Source: Streptomyces sp. Tu 3180
Lineage (GTDB): Bacteria; Actinomycetota; Actinomycetes; Streptomycetales; Streptomycetaceae
DNA: 64,000 nucleotides
Direction: 5' to 3'
Assembly (NCBI RefSeq): GCF_009852415.1
Contig: NZ_WOXS01000002.1
Span: 6,488,001-6,552,000, forward strand
Position numbers and translations under genes: made by a program. Positions within the stretch are counted from its first letter, which is position 1. Each line of letters begins with the position of its first letter. Shown here piece by piece: positions 8,647 through 16,583 of the stretch. The notes under the pieces were generated by a model. The model had not been told where the DNA came from. It saw nothing but the letters and a program-made list of their open reading frames with translations, and searched no databases.

Positions 8647-8730
8647 TCAGCGCGCCGGACAGATGGCGCTGGACATGCGGCCGAGGTCGACGTGCCGCCG
8701 ACTCACCAAGGCGATTCCAGTTCCAGGCAT
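8647..8730 (-). CDS. Cys-containing leader peptide upstream of the sulfite reductase operon
   Basis: A 27-codon ORF (ATG complement 8728-8730, TGA complement 8647-8649) located 181 bp before the sulfite reductase start. Its C-terminal half carries the run VSRRHVDLGRMSSAICPAR, which matches the actinobacterial putative-leader-peptide family found upstream of sulfur and cysteine genes; the Cys codon lies four codons before the stop. By analogy with Cys-codon leader ORFs studied in mycobacteria, ribosome stalling at the Cys codon when cysteinyl-tRNA is scarce would control readthrough into the operon. The match to the family is seen in sequence; the regulatory role is inferred. Confidence 0.8.
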   Translation of the reverse strand: MPGTGIALVSRRHVDLGRMSSAICPAR

Positions 8731-8782
8731 GGCGGAAGCGTGTCACGGCGATCTGGACACAGTCCACCTTCATCCAAGATGT

Positions 8783-8819
8783 GGACACCCTTGTCTCGTC
8801 ATGAGAGACAAGGGTGTCC
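8783..8819. terminator. Perfect 15-bp inverted repeat upstream of the sulfur operon
   Basis: Arms GGACACCCTTGTCTC (8783-8797) and GAGACAAGGGTGTCC (8805-8819) are perfectly complementary around a 7-nt loop. The repeat lies downstream of the GNAT gene (ends 8916) and upstream of the leader peptide (starts 8730), all on the minus strand. It could be the GNAT terminator, although no T-run follows, or an operator for the sulfur operon promoter that must lie in 8731-8782. I cannot decide between these from sequence. Confidence 0.5.
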
Positions 8820-8864
8820 TTGGTCACACATGCCGCGGGAGGTCTTGTCCGCACCGGCCGGGGG

Positions 8865-8943
8865 AGGCGGGCCCCCGGCACGGGCGCCGGGCGGGGCGGG
8901 CCCCCGGCGCCGGGGTCAGGCGGGGCGGGCCCCCGGCCACGGG
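8865..8943. repeat. G+C-only direct repeats at the 3' end of the GNAT gene
   Basis: The motif GGCGGGCCCCCGGC recurs three times at roughly 30-bp spacing, covering the last codons of the GNAT gene and the sequence just after it. Each copy contains the palindrome GGGCCC. It encodes the Gly/Pro/Ala-rich tail of the acetyltransferase and may contribute to termination. Confidence 0.5.
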
Positions 8944-9488
8944 CCCGGCGTGGCCACGTCCGGCTCCTCCTCCACCTTGGTGTCGAACAGCCTGAAGCCC
9001 CGGCGCCGGTAGTTGTCCATGGCGTGCTCGCCGTCCTTGCTGCACGTGTGCAGCCACACCCGGGTGGTCGGCTTCACCCCCGGCCAGCGCTCCGCCAGGT
9101 CCCAGGCGCGGGCGGTCCCGTACGACAGCAGGTGCCCGCCGATGCGCCGGCCCCGGAAGCCGGGCAGCAGCCCGAAGTAGACGATCTCCACGACCCCGTC
9201 GTCCTGGGACTCCAGCTCCACGTACCCCGCGGGCGTCCCGCGGTCGTAGGCCACCCAGGTCTCCACGCCGGGCCGGTCCAGGTGCTCCAGCCACTGCGCG
9301 TACGTCCAGCCCAGCCGGTCGGTCCAGCGGATGTCACCGCCGACCGAGGCGTACAGGAAACGGCTGAACTCGGGCGAGGGCACCTCGGAGCGGACGACCC
9401 GCACGTCCCCCTCGGGCACGGCGGCCGGAAGGAGATCGGTGGGCGCGGTCTGCTCCAGGGACCAGGTGGTCACGGCGATGGTCGTCAT
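8916..9488 (-). CDS. GNAT family N-acetyltransferase
   Basis: Cytoplasmic acetyl-CoA-dependent N-acetyltransferase (190 aa); acceptor unknown. The GNAT core is recognisable: a beta-strand GYVELESQDDGVVEIVYFGL, the acetyl-CoA pyrophosphate loop LPGFRGRRIGGHLLSYG (Q/RxxGxG/A type, around residues 109-125), then VWLHTCSKDGEHAMDNYRRRGF with the usual C-terminal Asn-Tyr-x3-Gly-Phe that closes the fold. The last residues are Pro/Gly/Ala-rich and are encoded by a repeat. The gene lies upstream of the sulfur operon on the same strand but is separated from it by a strong inverted repeat, so a shared transcript is uncertain. Confidence 0.85.
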   Translation of the reverse strand: MTTIAVTTWSLEQTAPTDLLPAAVPEGDVRVVRSEVPSPEFSRFLYASVGGDIRWTDRLGWTYAQWLEHLDRPGVETWVAYDRGTPAGYVELESQDDGVVEIVYFGLLPGFRGRRIGGHLLSYGTARAWDLAERWPGVKPTTRVWLHTCSKDGEHAMDNYRRRGFRLFDTKVEEEPDVATPGPWPGARPA

Positions 9489-9553
9489 GTCCGAAAGGGA
9501 ACCACCCGGTGCGCGTTCCTGTCGAACGCCTGATCAAGGCGCGGACGGCCCTG

Positions 9554-9637
9554 GGGGGTGTCGTTTGGATCAGGCCGACTCCAGGCAACGGTGCCTTGCA
9601 GACCCCGCGACCCCGGCAAGATCCAAACGACACCCCC
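9554..9637. repeat. 84-bp element with perfect 18-bp terminal inverted repeats
   Basis: Left arm GGGGGTGTCGTTTGGATC (9554-9571) pairs perfectly with right arm GATCCAAACGACACCCCC (9620-9637). The 48-nt centre contains a second small hairpin (AGGCA/TGCCT). The right end abuts the stop codon of the secreted-protein gene (complement 9637-9639). It may act as a terminator for that gene, but the long arms with a non-coding centre also resemble a miniature inverted-repeat element. I have the impression that related GTGTCGTTTGGATC palindromes are dispersed in Streptomyces genomes, but cannot check this. Confidence 0.65.
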
Positions 9638-10956
9638 TAGTCCAGGGAGCGGTCGACCGAGGCCAGCGGCAGGGCGAACAGCGTCCGGCCGGACTGGGAC
9701 CAGACCTCGCCCGTCTCCTGCCAGTAGGACAGGGACGCCGCCCGGCCGCTCCAGCAGCGGTGCGTCTCGTCCGCGCCGCACCGGGTGGGCCGGGCCCCGT
9801 CCAGGTCCTGCCGCCACAGCGAGCCGCGCTCCTCCGGCGTCCCGGTCATCCGGCCCAGGTACCAGCCCGACCGGTACGACAGCACGCCGCGCACACCGGT
9901 CAGCTCCGTCTCGTACGCCTCGACCGCCTCCGCCCGTGACGCCGGGTCCGTGGCCAGCAGGCCCGTCCGCTCCGGGGCGTCGCTGAACGCGTACCGCCAC
10001 AGCCGGGTCGGCCCGTCGTGGTCCTCGGGCACCGCCTCGTGCGCGACCAGGCTGTCCGGCGCGGTGCTGCGGTCCAGGGAGATGCCGCCCGGCCGGGGGG
10101 CGCCCGCGCCGGCCGTCCGGTAGGAGGCGACGGCCGGCAGCACGTACCGTGCCCCGGCCGCCGACCAGCCGCCGGGCACCCGGCCGACCGGCGTGCCGTC
10201 CACGGTGGCCCGCAGCACCCGGTCCAGGTCGTACACGTACAGCGCGCCGTCCTCCCCGCGTCCCGCGGTGACCAGCAGTTTGTCCTGGTACCAGACCATG
10301 CCGGACACGGAGGAGCCGAGCCCGCGGTAGTCCCGGCCGCCGTCCACCGGGACGGCCAGCAGGGCCCAGGTGTAGCGCAGGCCGGCGGGGTCACCGGCGT
10401 CGACGAAGGCGACGCGGGCGAGCCCGCGCCCGGCGGTGGCGGCGCCGTCCCGCGCCGCCGTGTCCCCCGTCCCCTCAGCGCCCTCGTGGCTCCAGCCGGA
10501 GAGGACCACCCGGTGCCCGCCCCAGCGCCCGTCGTCGTCCGCGTCCCCGGAGGTGGTGACCGCGCCGGACCGCCAGCCGTCGGTGCCGGCCCAGCAGTAG
10601 GCCCGGGTGGCGGCCGGCTCGACCGGCAGGGCGCGCCGGTCGTCGGCCGGGCAGTCCTGCGCGTCGCGCAGGACGCCGTCGGGGTCGGCCAGCACGGCGC
10701 CGACGCCGACGGGCCGGCCCATCCCGGAGGAGAGCCGGTCGAGCCAGTCCCGCGGGACCTGGTGCTCGGTCAGCCGCAGCGGCGCGGTCCCGGCGGACGC
10801 GGTGAGGGGCCGCAAGGCGCCCGGATCGTCGGCGTCGGTGGCCTGGGAGGCGCTGATCATGGTGGCCGCCGCGGTGAGCGCGAGGGCGGTACCGGCCAGC
10901 GCGGCCCGCAGCGCCCTGCCCCGCCTGCGCCGACGGTGCCTGCCGCGATGCTTCAT
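9637..10956 (-). CDS. Secreted hypothetical protein, probable beta-propeller-like
   Basis: A 439-aa protein with an Arg/His-rich N-terminus (residues 1-16), a hydrophobic stretch (about residues 17-32, ending in an Ala-rich AxA region) and no lipobox, so it is probably exported by the Sec or Tat route; no clear twin-Arg consensus is seen. The mature part has recurring blocks that look like propeller blades (for example GMVWYQDKLLVTAGRGEDGALYVYDLDRVL and GVLSYRSGWYLGRM) and four Cys residues. No catalytic motif is visible. The start has GGGAGGA 5 nt upstream. I do not recognise a characterised family and assign no function. Confidence 0.7.
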   Translation of the reverse strand: MKHRGRHRRRRRGRALRAALAGTALALTAAATMISASQATDADDPGALRPLTASAGTAPLRLTEHQVPRDWLDRLSSGMGRPVGVGAVLADPDGVLRDAQDCPADDRRALPVEPAATRAYCWAGTDGWRSGAVTTSGDADDDGRWGGHRVVLSGWSHEGAEGTGDTAARDGAATAGRGLARVAFVDAGDPAGLRYTWALLAVPVDGGRDYRGLGSSVSGMVWYQDKLLVTAGRGEDGALYVYDLDRVLRATVDGTPVGRVPGGWSAAGARYVLPAVASYRTAGAGAPRPGGISLDRSTAPDSLVAHEAVPEDHDGPTRLWRYAFSDAPERTGLLATDPASRAEAVEAYETELTGVRGVLSYRSGWYLGRMTGTPEERGSLWRQDLDGARPTRCGADETHRCWSGRAASLSYWQETGEVWSQSGRTLFALPLASVDRSLD

Positions 10957-11178
10957 GACGTCCTCCCGAGACGAGCCAACTGCGTCCGGTGATCCGTGGG
11001 TTGACCGTGGAGCAGATGGGGTGGCCCGTCCCGGGATGCTACGGCAGGGGAGCGCCGTGGAAGGCGAAGACCCTGCAAATGTGGGGAATCCGCAACCTCC
11101 TGGGTGAGGCGGTGAGCATGTGGGTGCAGGCCCGGGCGTGCGGGCCGGGGCGGGTGAGCGCCCGCGGGGCGCGGTGTC

Positions 11179-12468
11179 CTACCGCCCCGCCGCCCGCGTC
11201 CGCCGTCCGTCCGGCGCCGGGGCCGCCGAGTGGGGGAGGAGGTCGCGGGGGCCGTCCGGGAGGAGGACGCCGACCTCGGCGTTCTCCACGAAGCGGTACG
11301 GACGGTGGTCCAGCAGACCGCCCAGATAGCGCCGGATCCGGGACATCTCCGCACGCACCGTCACCGTGCGCGCCGGGTCGCCGAAGACGTCCTGGGCCAG
11401 CCCGGCGGCGCTGCGCCCCGAGCGGTGCACGGCCAGCAGGTACAGCAACTCGGCGTGCCGCGGACTCAGTTCCCGCGTCCACGAGTCCGCGCCGTCGGAC
11501 ACCTCCACCGACCGGCGGCGCGGATCCCTGAGGTCCAGCACGATCCGGGTCGCGTCGCGGGTCACCGGTTCGTCCGCCGCCCGCACCAGCCAGCCCCCGG
11601 CCAGCGGCTCCAGCGAGCACCGCCCCAGCGCCGGCAGCCACCGCATCCCCGCCGACACCGACCCGGGCAGCGCCAGCCGCCGCGTGTACGGCATCCCGGT
11701 GACCGCCGCCGTCCACCCGTGCCGGTCCACGACCAGGGCCCGCCCGTCGATCCGGGCCAGCACCGGCGCCGCCACCGCGCGCAGCCGCTCCAGCGACTCC
11801 AGGTGCATCTCCCGCAGCCGCGCCTCGGCCAGCTTGGCCACCGAGTCGACCCAGGACAGCGTGGCCGGGTGCATCGTCTCCAGCGGACCGCTCACGTCCA
11901 CCACGCCGATCAGCCGCCCGTCCCGGGGGTCCGTCAGCGGCGCCCCGGCACAGGTCCAGGTGGCGTGCGAGCGCACGAAGTGCTCGGAGGCGAAGACCTG
12001 CACCGGACGCCGGGCCACCGCCGGCGTGCCCACCCCGTTGGTGCCGACGACCTCCTCACGCCAGTCCGCGCCGACCTCGAAGCCCAGCCCGTCGGCCTTG
12101 CGCAGCACCGGCGCGCTGCCCTCCCGCCACAGCACCCGGCCCTCCTCGTCGGCCACCACCATGATGTGGTGGGCGACGTCCGCGACCGACAGCAGTCCCT
12201 CCCGCAGCACCGGCAGCACGTGCCGCAGCCGGGAGGACTCCCGCCGCCGCTGCACCTCCTCGCGGGACAGCAGCCCGCTGCGGACGTCGCGGTCCGGGTC
12301 GACGCCGCTGCGCAGCATCCGCTCCCAGGACTGCCCGATCACCGGGCGCGGGGCGACGGGCGTGGGCTGTCCGGCGAGCGCGGCGGAGCGGACCTGGCTC
12401 AGCACCCGGGCCGCCCGCGTCGTGTCGACGGCGGTCAGCCGCGTCACGTCCATCGGCGAGAGCGCCAC
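11179..12468 (-). CDS. GAF-domain transcriptional regulator
   Basis: A 429-aa cytoplasmic regulator. Residues about 85-240 form a GAF-type sensor (DVAHHIMVVADEEGRVLWREG, VGTNGVGTPAVARRPVQVFASEHF, GRLIGVVDVSGPL), as in the input domains of enhancer-binding proteins such as AcoR. The C-terminal part (about 330-405) has a winged-helix-like region (SPRHAELLYLLAVHRSGRSA, then VRAEMSRIRRYLGG). No AAA+ ATPase and no sigma54 motif is present, as expected in actinobacteria. The GTG at 12468 is preceded by GGGAGG; an internal ATG at 12453 has none. Such regulators often sit beside dehydrogenase genes they control, but the neighbouring AidB-like gene has its own promoter, so the target is unknown. Confidence 0.85.
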   Translation of the reverse strand: MALSPMDVTRLTAVDTTRAARVLSQVRSAALAGQPTPVAPRPVIGQSWERMLRSGVDPDRDVRSGLLSREEVQRRRESSRLRHVLPVLREGLLSVADVAHHIMVVADEEGRVLWREGSAPVLRKADGLGFEVGADWREEVVGTNGVGTPAVARRPVQVFASEHFVRSHATWTCAGAPLTDPRDGRLIGVVDVSGPLETMHPATLSWVDSVAKLAEARLREMHLESLERLRAVAAPVLARIDGRALVVDRHGWTAAVTGMPYTRRLALPGSVSAGMRWLPALGRCSLEPLAGGWLVRAADEPVTRDATRIVLDLRDPRRRSVEVSDGADSWTRELSPRHAELLYLLAVHRSGRSAAGLAQDVFGDPARTVTVRAEMSRIRRYLGGLLDHRPYRFVENAEVGVLLPDGPRDLLPHSAAPAPDGRRTRAAGR

Positions 12469-12771
12469 TGGTCCTCCCGGGGCAGGGCCCGGAGGGCAGC
12501 CGCCCGTACGACCCGCCGGCCGCGCCCCCGAGATCCGTTCTGACTGTCGGTCTCATACTGCCGTCTGCCCCCGGCCGAGATGCCCAGTACGGCACGGCGG
12601 CGGCAAGTTGCAACCCCCTGCAACCCTGGTGGACGGCCCCGTATTGCTTGAAACTTGAGCGACGCCGTCCCGAGCGGCGGTCACGGCTCTCAAGGGGTCC
12701 GTGCGGCGGGGGTGGTGCCGTGTCGGCGCAGCACCACCCCCGCGTCGCGCCCGCCGCCCGGGACGAGCGCC
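12469..12771. other. Intergenic region between GAF regulator and AidB-like gene
   Basis: About 300 bp with no defensible gene. On the minus strand it holds the promoter region of the GAF regulator. The only structure noticed is a direct repeat GGTTGCA at an 11-bp period (near 12607-12626, minus strand), about 140 bp upstream of the regulator start, which has the one-helical-turn spacing of a regulator binding site. Confidence 0.5.
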
Positions 12772-14406
12772 TCAGGACACCGGCCGGGCCCGCTCCACCA
12801 CCGACGCCAGGTCGAGCGTGTGCGGCAGCGTCCCGAAGGCCGCGCCCCCGTCGCCGCCCAGCCGCGCCGCGCAGAACGCGTCCGCCACCTCCGGCGGCGC
12901 GTACCGCACCAGCAGCGATCCCTGGAGCACCAGCGCCAGCCGCTCCACCAGCCGCCGCGCCCGTCCCTCGACGCCCTCCAGGTCCGCCAGTTCGGTCAGC
13001 AGGTTCTTGATCGCCCCGTCCAGCCGGTGATCGGCCCCGCGCGCCTGCCCGACCTCCCGCAGGTACGCGTCCAGCGCCCCCGGCTCCCGGCGCAGCGCCC
13101 GCAGCACGTCCAGCGCCTGGACGTTGCCCGCGCCCTCCCAGATCGAGTTCAGCGGCGACTCGCGCACCAGCCGGGGCATCCCCGACTCCTCGACGTACCC
13201 GTTGCCGCCGAGGCACTCCGCAGCCTCCACCGCGACCGGCGCGCACCGCTTGGTCACCCAGTACTTGGCCGCCGGCACCGCGATCCGCAGCAGCGCCCGC
13301 TCCTGCTCACCGCCGTCGTCGTACGCCGCCGCCAGCCGCAGCGCCAGCGTGGTGGCCGCCTCCGACTCCAGTGCCAGATCCGCGAGCACGTTGCGCATCA
13401 GCGGCTTGTCGACGAGCTTCCCGCCGAACGCCTCGCGATGCGAGCAGTGGTGGACCGCCTGCGCCACGGCCTGCCGCATCAGCCCCGCCGATCCCAGGAC
13501 GCAGTCGAGCCGGGTCGCCGCCACCATCCCGATGACGGTGCGCACCCCGGCGCCCTCGTCGCCGACCCGGCGCGCCCACGTCCCGTCGAACTCGACCTCG
13601 GCGGAGGCGTTGGACCGGTTGCCCAGCTTGTCCTTGAGCCGCTGGATGAGGAACACGTTGCGCGTGCCGTCCGCCAGCACGCGCGGCACCAGGAAGCAGG
13701 TGAGGCCCCCGGGCGCCTGCGCCAGCACCAGGAAGGCGTCCGACATGGGTGCCGAACAGAACCACTTGTGCCCGGTCAGCTCGTACGCGCCGTCCTCGGC
13801 CAGCGGCCGGGCGGCCGTCGTGTTCGCCCGCACGTCGCTGCCGCCCTGCTTCTCCGTCATCCCCATGCCGAACAGGACGCCGGGCTTGTGGTGGGCGGGC
13901 CGCAGCTCACGGTCGTAGACCGTCGACGTCAGCCGGGGTTCCCACTCGGCGGCCAGCTCCGGGTCCGTGCGCAGGGCGGGGACCGCCGCGTGGGTCATCG
14001 ACAGCGGGCAGCCGTTGCCCGCCTCCACCTGGGTCCACACCACGAACGCCGCCGCCCGCCGCACGTGCCCGCCCGGCCTTCCCCAGGCCGCCGTCAGCCC
14101 CGCGGAGACGCCCTTGCCGAGCAGCCGGTGCCAGGCCGGATGGAACTCGACCTCGTCGATCCGGTGGCCGTAGCGGTCGTGGGTGCGCAGCCGCGGCGGA
14201 TGCCCGTCGGCCAGCACACCCCACTCCTGCACCTGCGCGGACCCGGCGGTCCGCCCCAGCCCCGACAGCTCGGAGAGGGCCTCGTCCAGCAGGCCGGGAT
14301 CCAGGTGCCGCCCGACCGCCTCCGCCAGGGCGCGGTCGGCGCCGAACACGTCGTACTGCACCAGCGGTGGAGCCTGGTTGGTCACGGTGTGCGTGGTGCG
14401 TGCCAT
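12772..14406 (-). CDS. AidB-like acyl-CoA dehydrogenase
   Basis: FAD-dependent acyl-CoA dehydrogenase superfamily member (544 aa) most like the adaptive-response protein AidB. Length, the FGMGMTEKQGGSDVRANTT segment, GHKWFCSAPMSDAFLVLAQ, the RLKDKLGNRSNASAEVEFDG flavin region and ECLGGNGYVEESGMPRLVRE with IWEGAGNVQALDVLR are AidB hallmarks. In Escherichia coli AidB binds DNA and protects against alkylation; a role here is by family only. The ATG at 14406 follows TACGTT by six bases and lacks a ribosome binding site, so the mRNA may be leaderless. It is divergent from the YihY-type gene at 14495. Confidence 0.9.
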   Translation of the reverse strand: MARTTHTVTNQAPPLVQYDVFGADRALAEAVGRHLDPGLLDEALSELSGLGRTAGSAQVQEWGVLADGHPPRLRTHDRYGHRIDEVEFHPAWHRLLGKGVSAGLTAAWGRPGGHVRRAAAFVVWTQVEAGNGCPLSMTHAAVPALRTDPELAAEWEPRLTSTVYDRELRPAHHKPGVLFGMGMTEKQGGSDVRANTTAARPLAEDGAYELTGHKWFCSAPMSDAFLVLAQAPGGLTCFLVPRVLADGTRNVFLIQRLKDKLGNRSNASAEVEFDGTWARRVGDEGAGVRTVIGMVAATRLDCVLGSAGLMRQAVAQAVHHCSHREAFGGKLVDKPLMRNVLADLALESEAATTLALRLAAAYDDGGEQERALLRIAVPAAKYWVTKRCAPVAVEAAECLGGNGYVEESGMPRLVRESPLNSIWEGAGNVQALDVLRALRREPGALDAYLREVGQARGADHRLDGAIKNLLTELADLEGVEGRARRLVERLALVLQGSLLVRYAPPEVADAFCAARLGGDGGAAFGTLPHTLDLASVVERARPVS

Positions 14407-14494
14407 GCGTCGAACGTACCCCGCAGTAAGCCCGTCTCACTCGGCGGTTCCGCCTGGGATGAGTGCGGCCGGGCGCGACGGATACCTTTAGTGC
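14407..14494. promoter_or_regulatory. Divergent promoter region with two leaderless-type -10 boxes
   Basis: On the plus strand TACCTT (14483-14488) is followed after six bases by the GTG at 14495. On the minus strand TACGTT is followed after six bases by the ATG at 14406. Both fit the actinobacterial -10 pattern TAnnnT with transcription starting at the initiation codon. No clear -35 is visible on either side and neither gene has a ribosome binding site. Confidence 0.55.
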
Positions 14495-15640
14495 GTGCAG
14501 CCAGCAAGTGAAACCCCCGACGCGCCCTCCGGCCGCCTCCACCGGGCCCGGGCCCTCTACCGGAACGTCTCCAAGCGCAGGACGGCCTGGCTGCTGCTCA
14601 AGGACACCGTCAACTCGTGCGTGGAGTACCGCATCCTGGGCCTGGCCGCCGAGGCGGCGTTCTTCACGCTGCTGTCGGTGCCCCCGCTGCTGCTCAGCAT
14701 GATCGGCCTGCTCGGCTACGTCGACGCCTGGACCGGCGCCGACACCATCCAGAGCCTGCAGCGCAACCTCCTGGAGGCATCCCGCACGGTGCTGTCCGAC
14801 CGGGGCGTGAGGGAGGTCGCGGAGCCGATCCTGCGGGACGTGACCAAGGGCGGCCGGCCCGACGTCATCTCCCTCGGCTTCCTGATCGCCGTGTGGTCGG
14901 GCTCCCGCGCGGTGAACGTCTTCATCGACACCATCACCGTCATGTACGGCCTCGACGGCGTGCGGGGCATCGTCAAGACCCGGCTGCTGGCCTTCCTGCT
15001 GTTCATCGTGGCCCTGCTGATCGGCTCGGTCGCGCTGCCGCTGATGGTGGCCGGCCCGGACGCGGTCGTGCGGATCGTGCCCTGGTCGACGACGCTCGTC
15101 CAGATCCTGTACTGGCCGGTCGTGATCCTGCTGTCCGTCGCCTTCCTGACCACGCTGTACCACGTCTCCGTGCCCGTGCGCTCCCCGTGGATCGAGGACG
15201 TGCCCGGCGCGCTGGTCGCCCTCGCCATGTGGGTGCTGGGCAGCTTCCTGCTGCGGATCTACCTGACCAACACGGTCGAGGGCCCCACCATCTACGGCTC
15301 CCTCGCGGCCCCCGTCGCCGTCCTGCTGTGGATCGGCGTGTCCGCGTTCGCCGTCCTCGTCGGCGCCGCGGTCAACGCCGCCATCGACCGCGTCTGGCCG
15401 GCCGCGGCGACGGCCGCGGCCCGCGAGGCCAACGAGCGGCTGCGCCAGGCCCAGGTCGCCGAGTACGTCGCCCGCACCGCCGCCGCGGCCGGCGGGGCCG
15501 ACCCCGACATGCCCTCCGAGTTCCCCGAACGCTGGTCCCGCTTCCTGCCGCCGGAGGACGTCACGGCACGGCTGCGCACGCACGTGAGGACCACCCACCA
15601 AAGGAACGGGGAGGGACCGGCGGACGACGAGGAGAAGTGA
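14495..15640 (+). CDS. YihY/virulence factor BrkB family membrane protein
   Basis: Polytopic inner-membrane protein (381 aa) of the YihY/BrkB family, formerly misnamed ribonuclease BN. It shows about six hydrophobic segments, including AAFFTLLSVPPLLLSMIGLL, VISLGFLIAVWSGSRAVNVF, LAFLLFIVALLIGSVALPL, ILYWPVVILLSVAFLTTLYH, LVALAMWVLGSFLLRIYL and PVAVLLWIGVSAFAVLVGAAVNAAID, and the family-typical YGSLAAPVAVLLWI region. The C-terminal 80 residues are hydrophilic, Ala/Arg-rich and probably cytoplasmic. Function is unknown; transport or envelope roles have been proposed for the family. It starts with GTG directly after a -10-like box and converges on the NmrA-like gene through a hairpin. Confidence 0.9.
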   Translation: MQPASETPDAPSGRLHRARALYRNVSKRRTAWLLLKDTVNSCVEYRILGLAAEAAFFTLLSVPPLLLSMIGLLGYVDAWTGADTIQSLQRNLLEASRTVLSDRGVREVAEPILRDVTKGGRPDVISLGFLIAVWSGSRAVNVFIDTITVMYGLDGVRGIVKTRLLAFLLFIVALLIGSVALPLMVAGPDAVVRIVPWSTTLVQILYWPVVILLSVAFLTTLYHVSVPVRSPWIEDVPGALVALAMWVLGSFLLRIYLTNTVEGPTIYGSLAAPVAVLLWIGVSAFAVLVGAAVNAAIDRVWPAAATAAAREANERLRQAQVAEYVARTAAAAGGADPDMPSEFPERWSRFLPPEDVTARLRTHVRTTHQRNGEGPADDEEK

Positions 15641-15642
15641 GG

Positions 15643-15665
15643 CGCCGGCCCCCTCCGGGCCGGCG
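15643..15665. terminator. Bidirectional terminator between convergent genes
   Basis: A perfect 9-bp hairpin, CGCCGGCCC (15643-15651) and GGGCCGGCG (15657-15665) around a 5-nt loop, fills the 25 bp between two convergent stop codons. Placement and stability suggest a shared intrinsic-type terminator; the T-run is absent, which is usual in Streptomyces. Confidence 0.7.
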
Positions 15666-16502
15666 TCACCCCTTCCAGGTGCCGGCCGCCGCCTCCTCCC
15701 GCACGAAGTCGGCGAAGTCCCGCGGCTCCCGCCCCAGCACCCGCCGCACCCCGTCCTCCAGGTGCGCGTTGCGGCCGTCGAGCAGGTCCTCGAACAACCC
15801 GGTGAGGAAGCCGGCCTCCTCCCGCTCCACCCCGAGGGCGAGCAGCGCCTCGCCGTAGTCGTGCGCCGGCACCGCCCGGTACGTCAGCGGGCGTCCCGCC
15901 GCCGCGGCGATCTCCGCCACCGCCTCCCGCCAGGTGAGCAGCCGGGGCCCCGTCACCGTGAGCGTCCGCCCCGCGTACCGCTCCCCGTCCGTCAGCGCGG
16001 CCACCACCACGTCCGCGACGTCCCGCAGGTCCACGAACGGCTCGGGCACCTCACCGGCCGGGAACACCAGCTCCCCGCTCCGGCGCAGCTCCTCCGCCAG
16101 CGGTCCCTCGCTGAAGTTCTGCGCGAACCAGGCGGCCCGCACGACCGTCCGGTCCGCGCCGGACGCGTGCAGCGCCTCCTCGGTGGGCAGCGCCTGGTCC
16201 TCGCCCCGGGCGGACAGCAGCACCAGCCGCCGCACGCCGAGGGCGAGCGCCTCGCGGGCGAGGTCGCCGACCGCCTCGGCGGCGCCGGGGGCGCCCACGT
16301 CCGAGGGATGGACGAGATACGCCGCGTCGGCGCCGCGCAGGGTGTCCGCCCAGGTCGAACGGTCCCCCCAGTCGAATCCGGTCGCCCGCGACGCCGCCCG
16401 CACGGTGAGCCCCGCCGCCCGGGCGGCCCGCGCCACCCGGCTGCCCGTACGCCCCCGCGCGCCCGTCACCACGACCGTCGTGTTCCCGGTGTCCTGTGTC
16501 AT
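15666..16502 (-). CDS. NmrA-like NAD(P)-binding protein
   Basis: Atypical short-chain dehydrogenase/reductase (278 aa) of the NmrA/HSCARG or NAD(P)H:quinone oxidoreductase (QOR2-like) group. The N-terminal Rossmann motif is TVVVTGARGRTGSRVARAA; RLVLLSARGED and DRTVVRAAWFAQNFSEG follow the pattern of these proteins, and the C-terminal half has the substrate domain FVDLRDVADVVVAALTDGER. No Tyr-x3-Lys catalytic pair is evident, so a sensor role is as likely as an oxidoreductase role. It is divergent from the AraC regulator at 16584, 81 bp away, and is its most likely target. Confidence 0.85.
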   Translation of the reverse strand: MTQDTGNTTVVVTGARGRTGSRVARAARAAGLTVRAASRATGFDWGDRSTWADTLRGADAAYLVHPSDVGAPGAAEAVGDLAREALALGVRRLVLLSARGEDQALPTEEALHASGADRTVVRAAWFAQNFSEGPLAEELRRSGELVFPAGEVPEPFVDLRDVADVVVAALTDGERYAGRTLTVTGPRLLTWREAVAEIAAAAGRPLTYRAVPAHDYGEALLALGVEREEAGFLTGLFEDLLDGRNAHLEDGVRRVLGREPRDFADFVREEAAAGTWKG

Positions 16503-16583
16503 GCCGACGAGTCAACTCCCGTCCACCGCACGGGACCATCGTCGAACGGCTCCGTCCCATGAGCCTGCGTCTACGCTGACCCC

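Noticed and set aside
11179..12468. Sigma54-dependent activator
   Set aside because: The GAF part resembles such activators but there is no AAA+ domain or GAFTGA motif.
14617..15858. Alternative plus-strand frame overlapping the YihY-type gene
   Set aside because: Arg/Pro-rich shadow frame without membrane segments; the frame at 14495 has clear transmembrane helices and family similarity.
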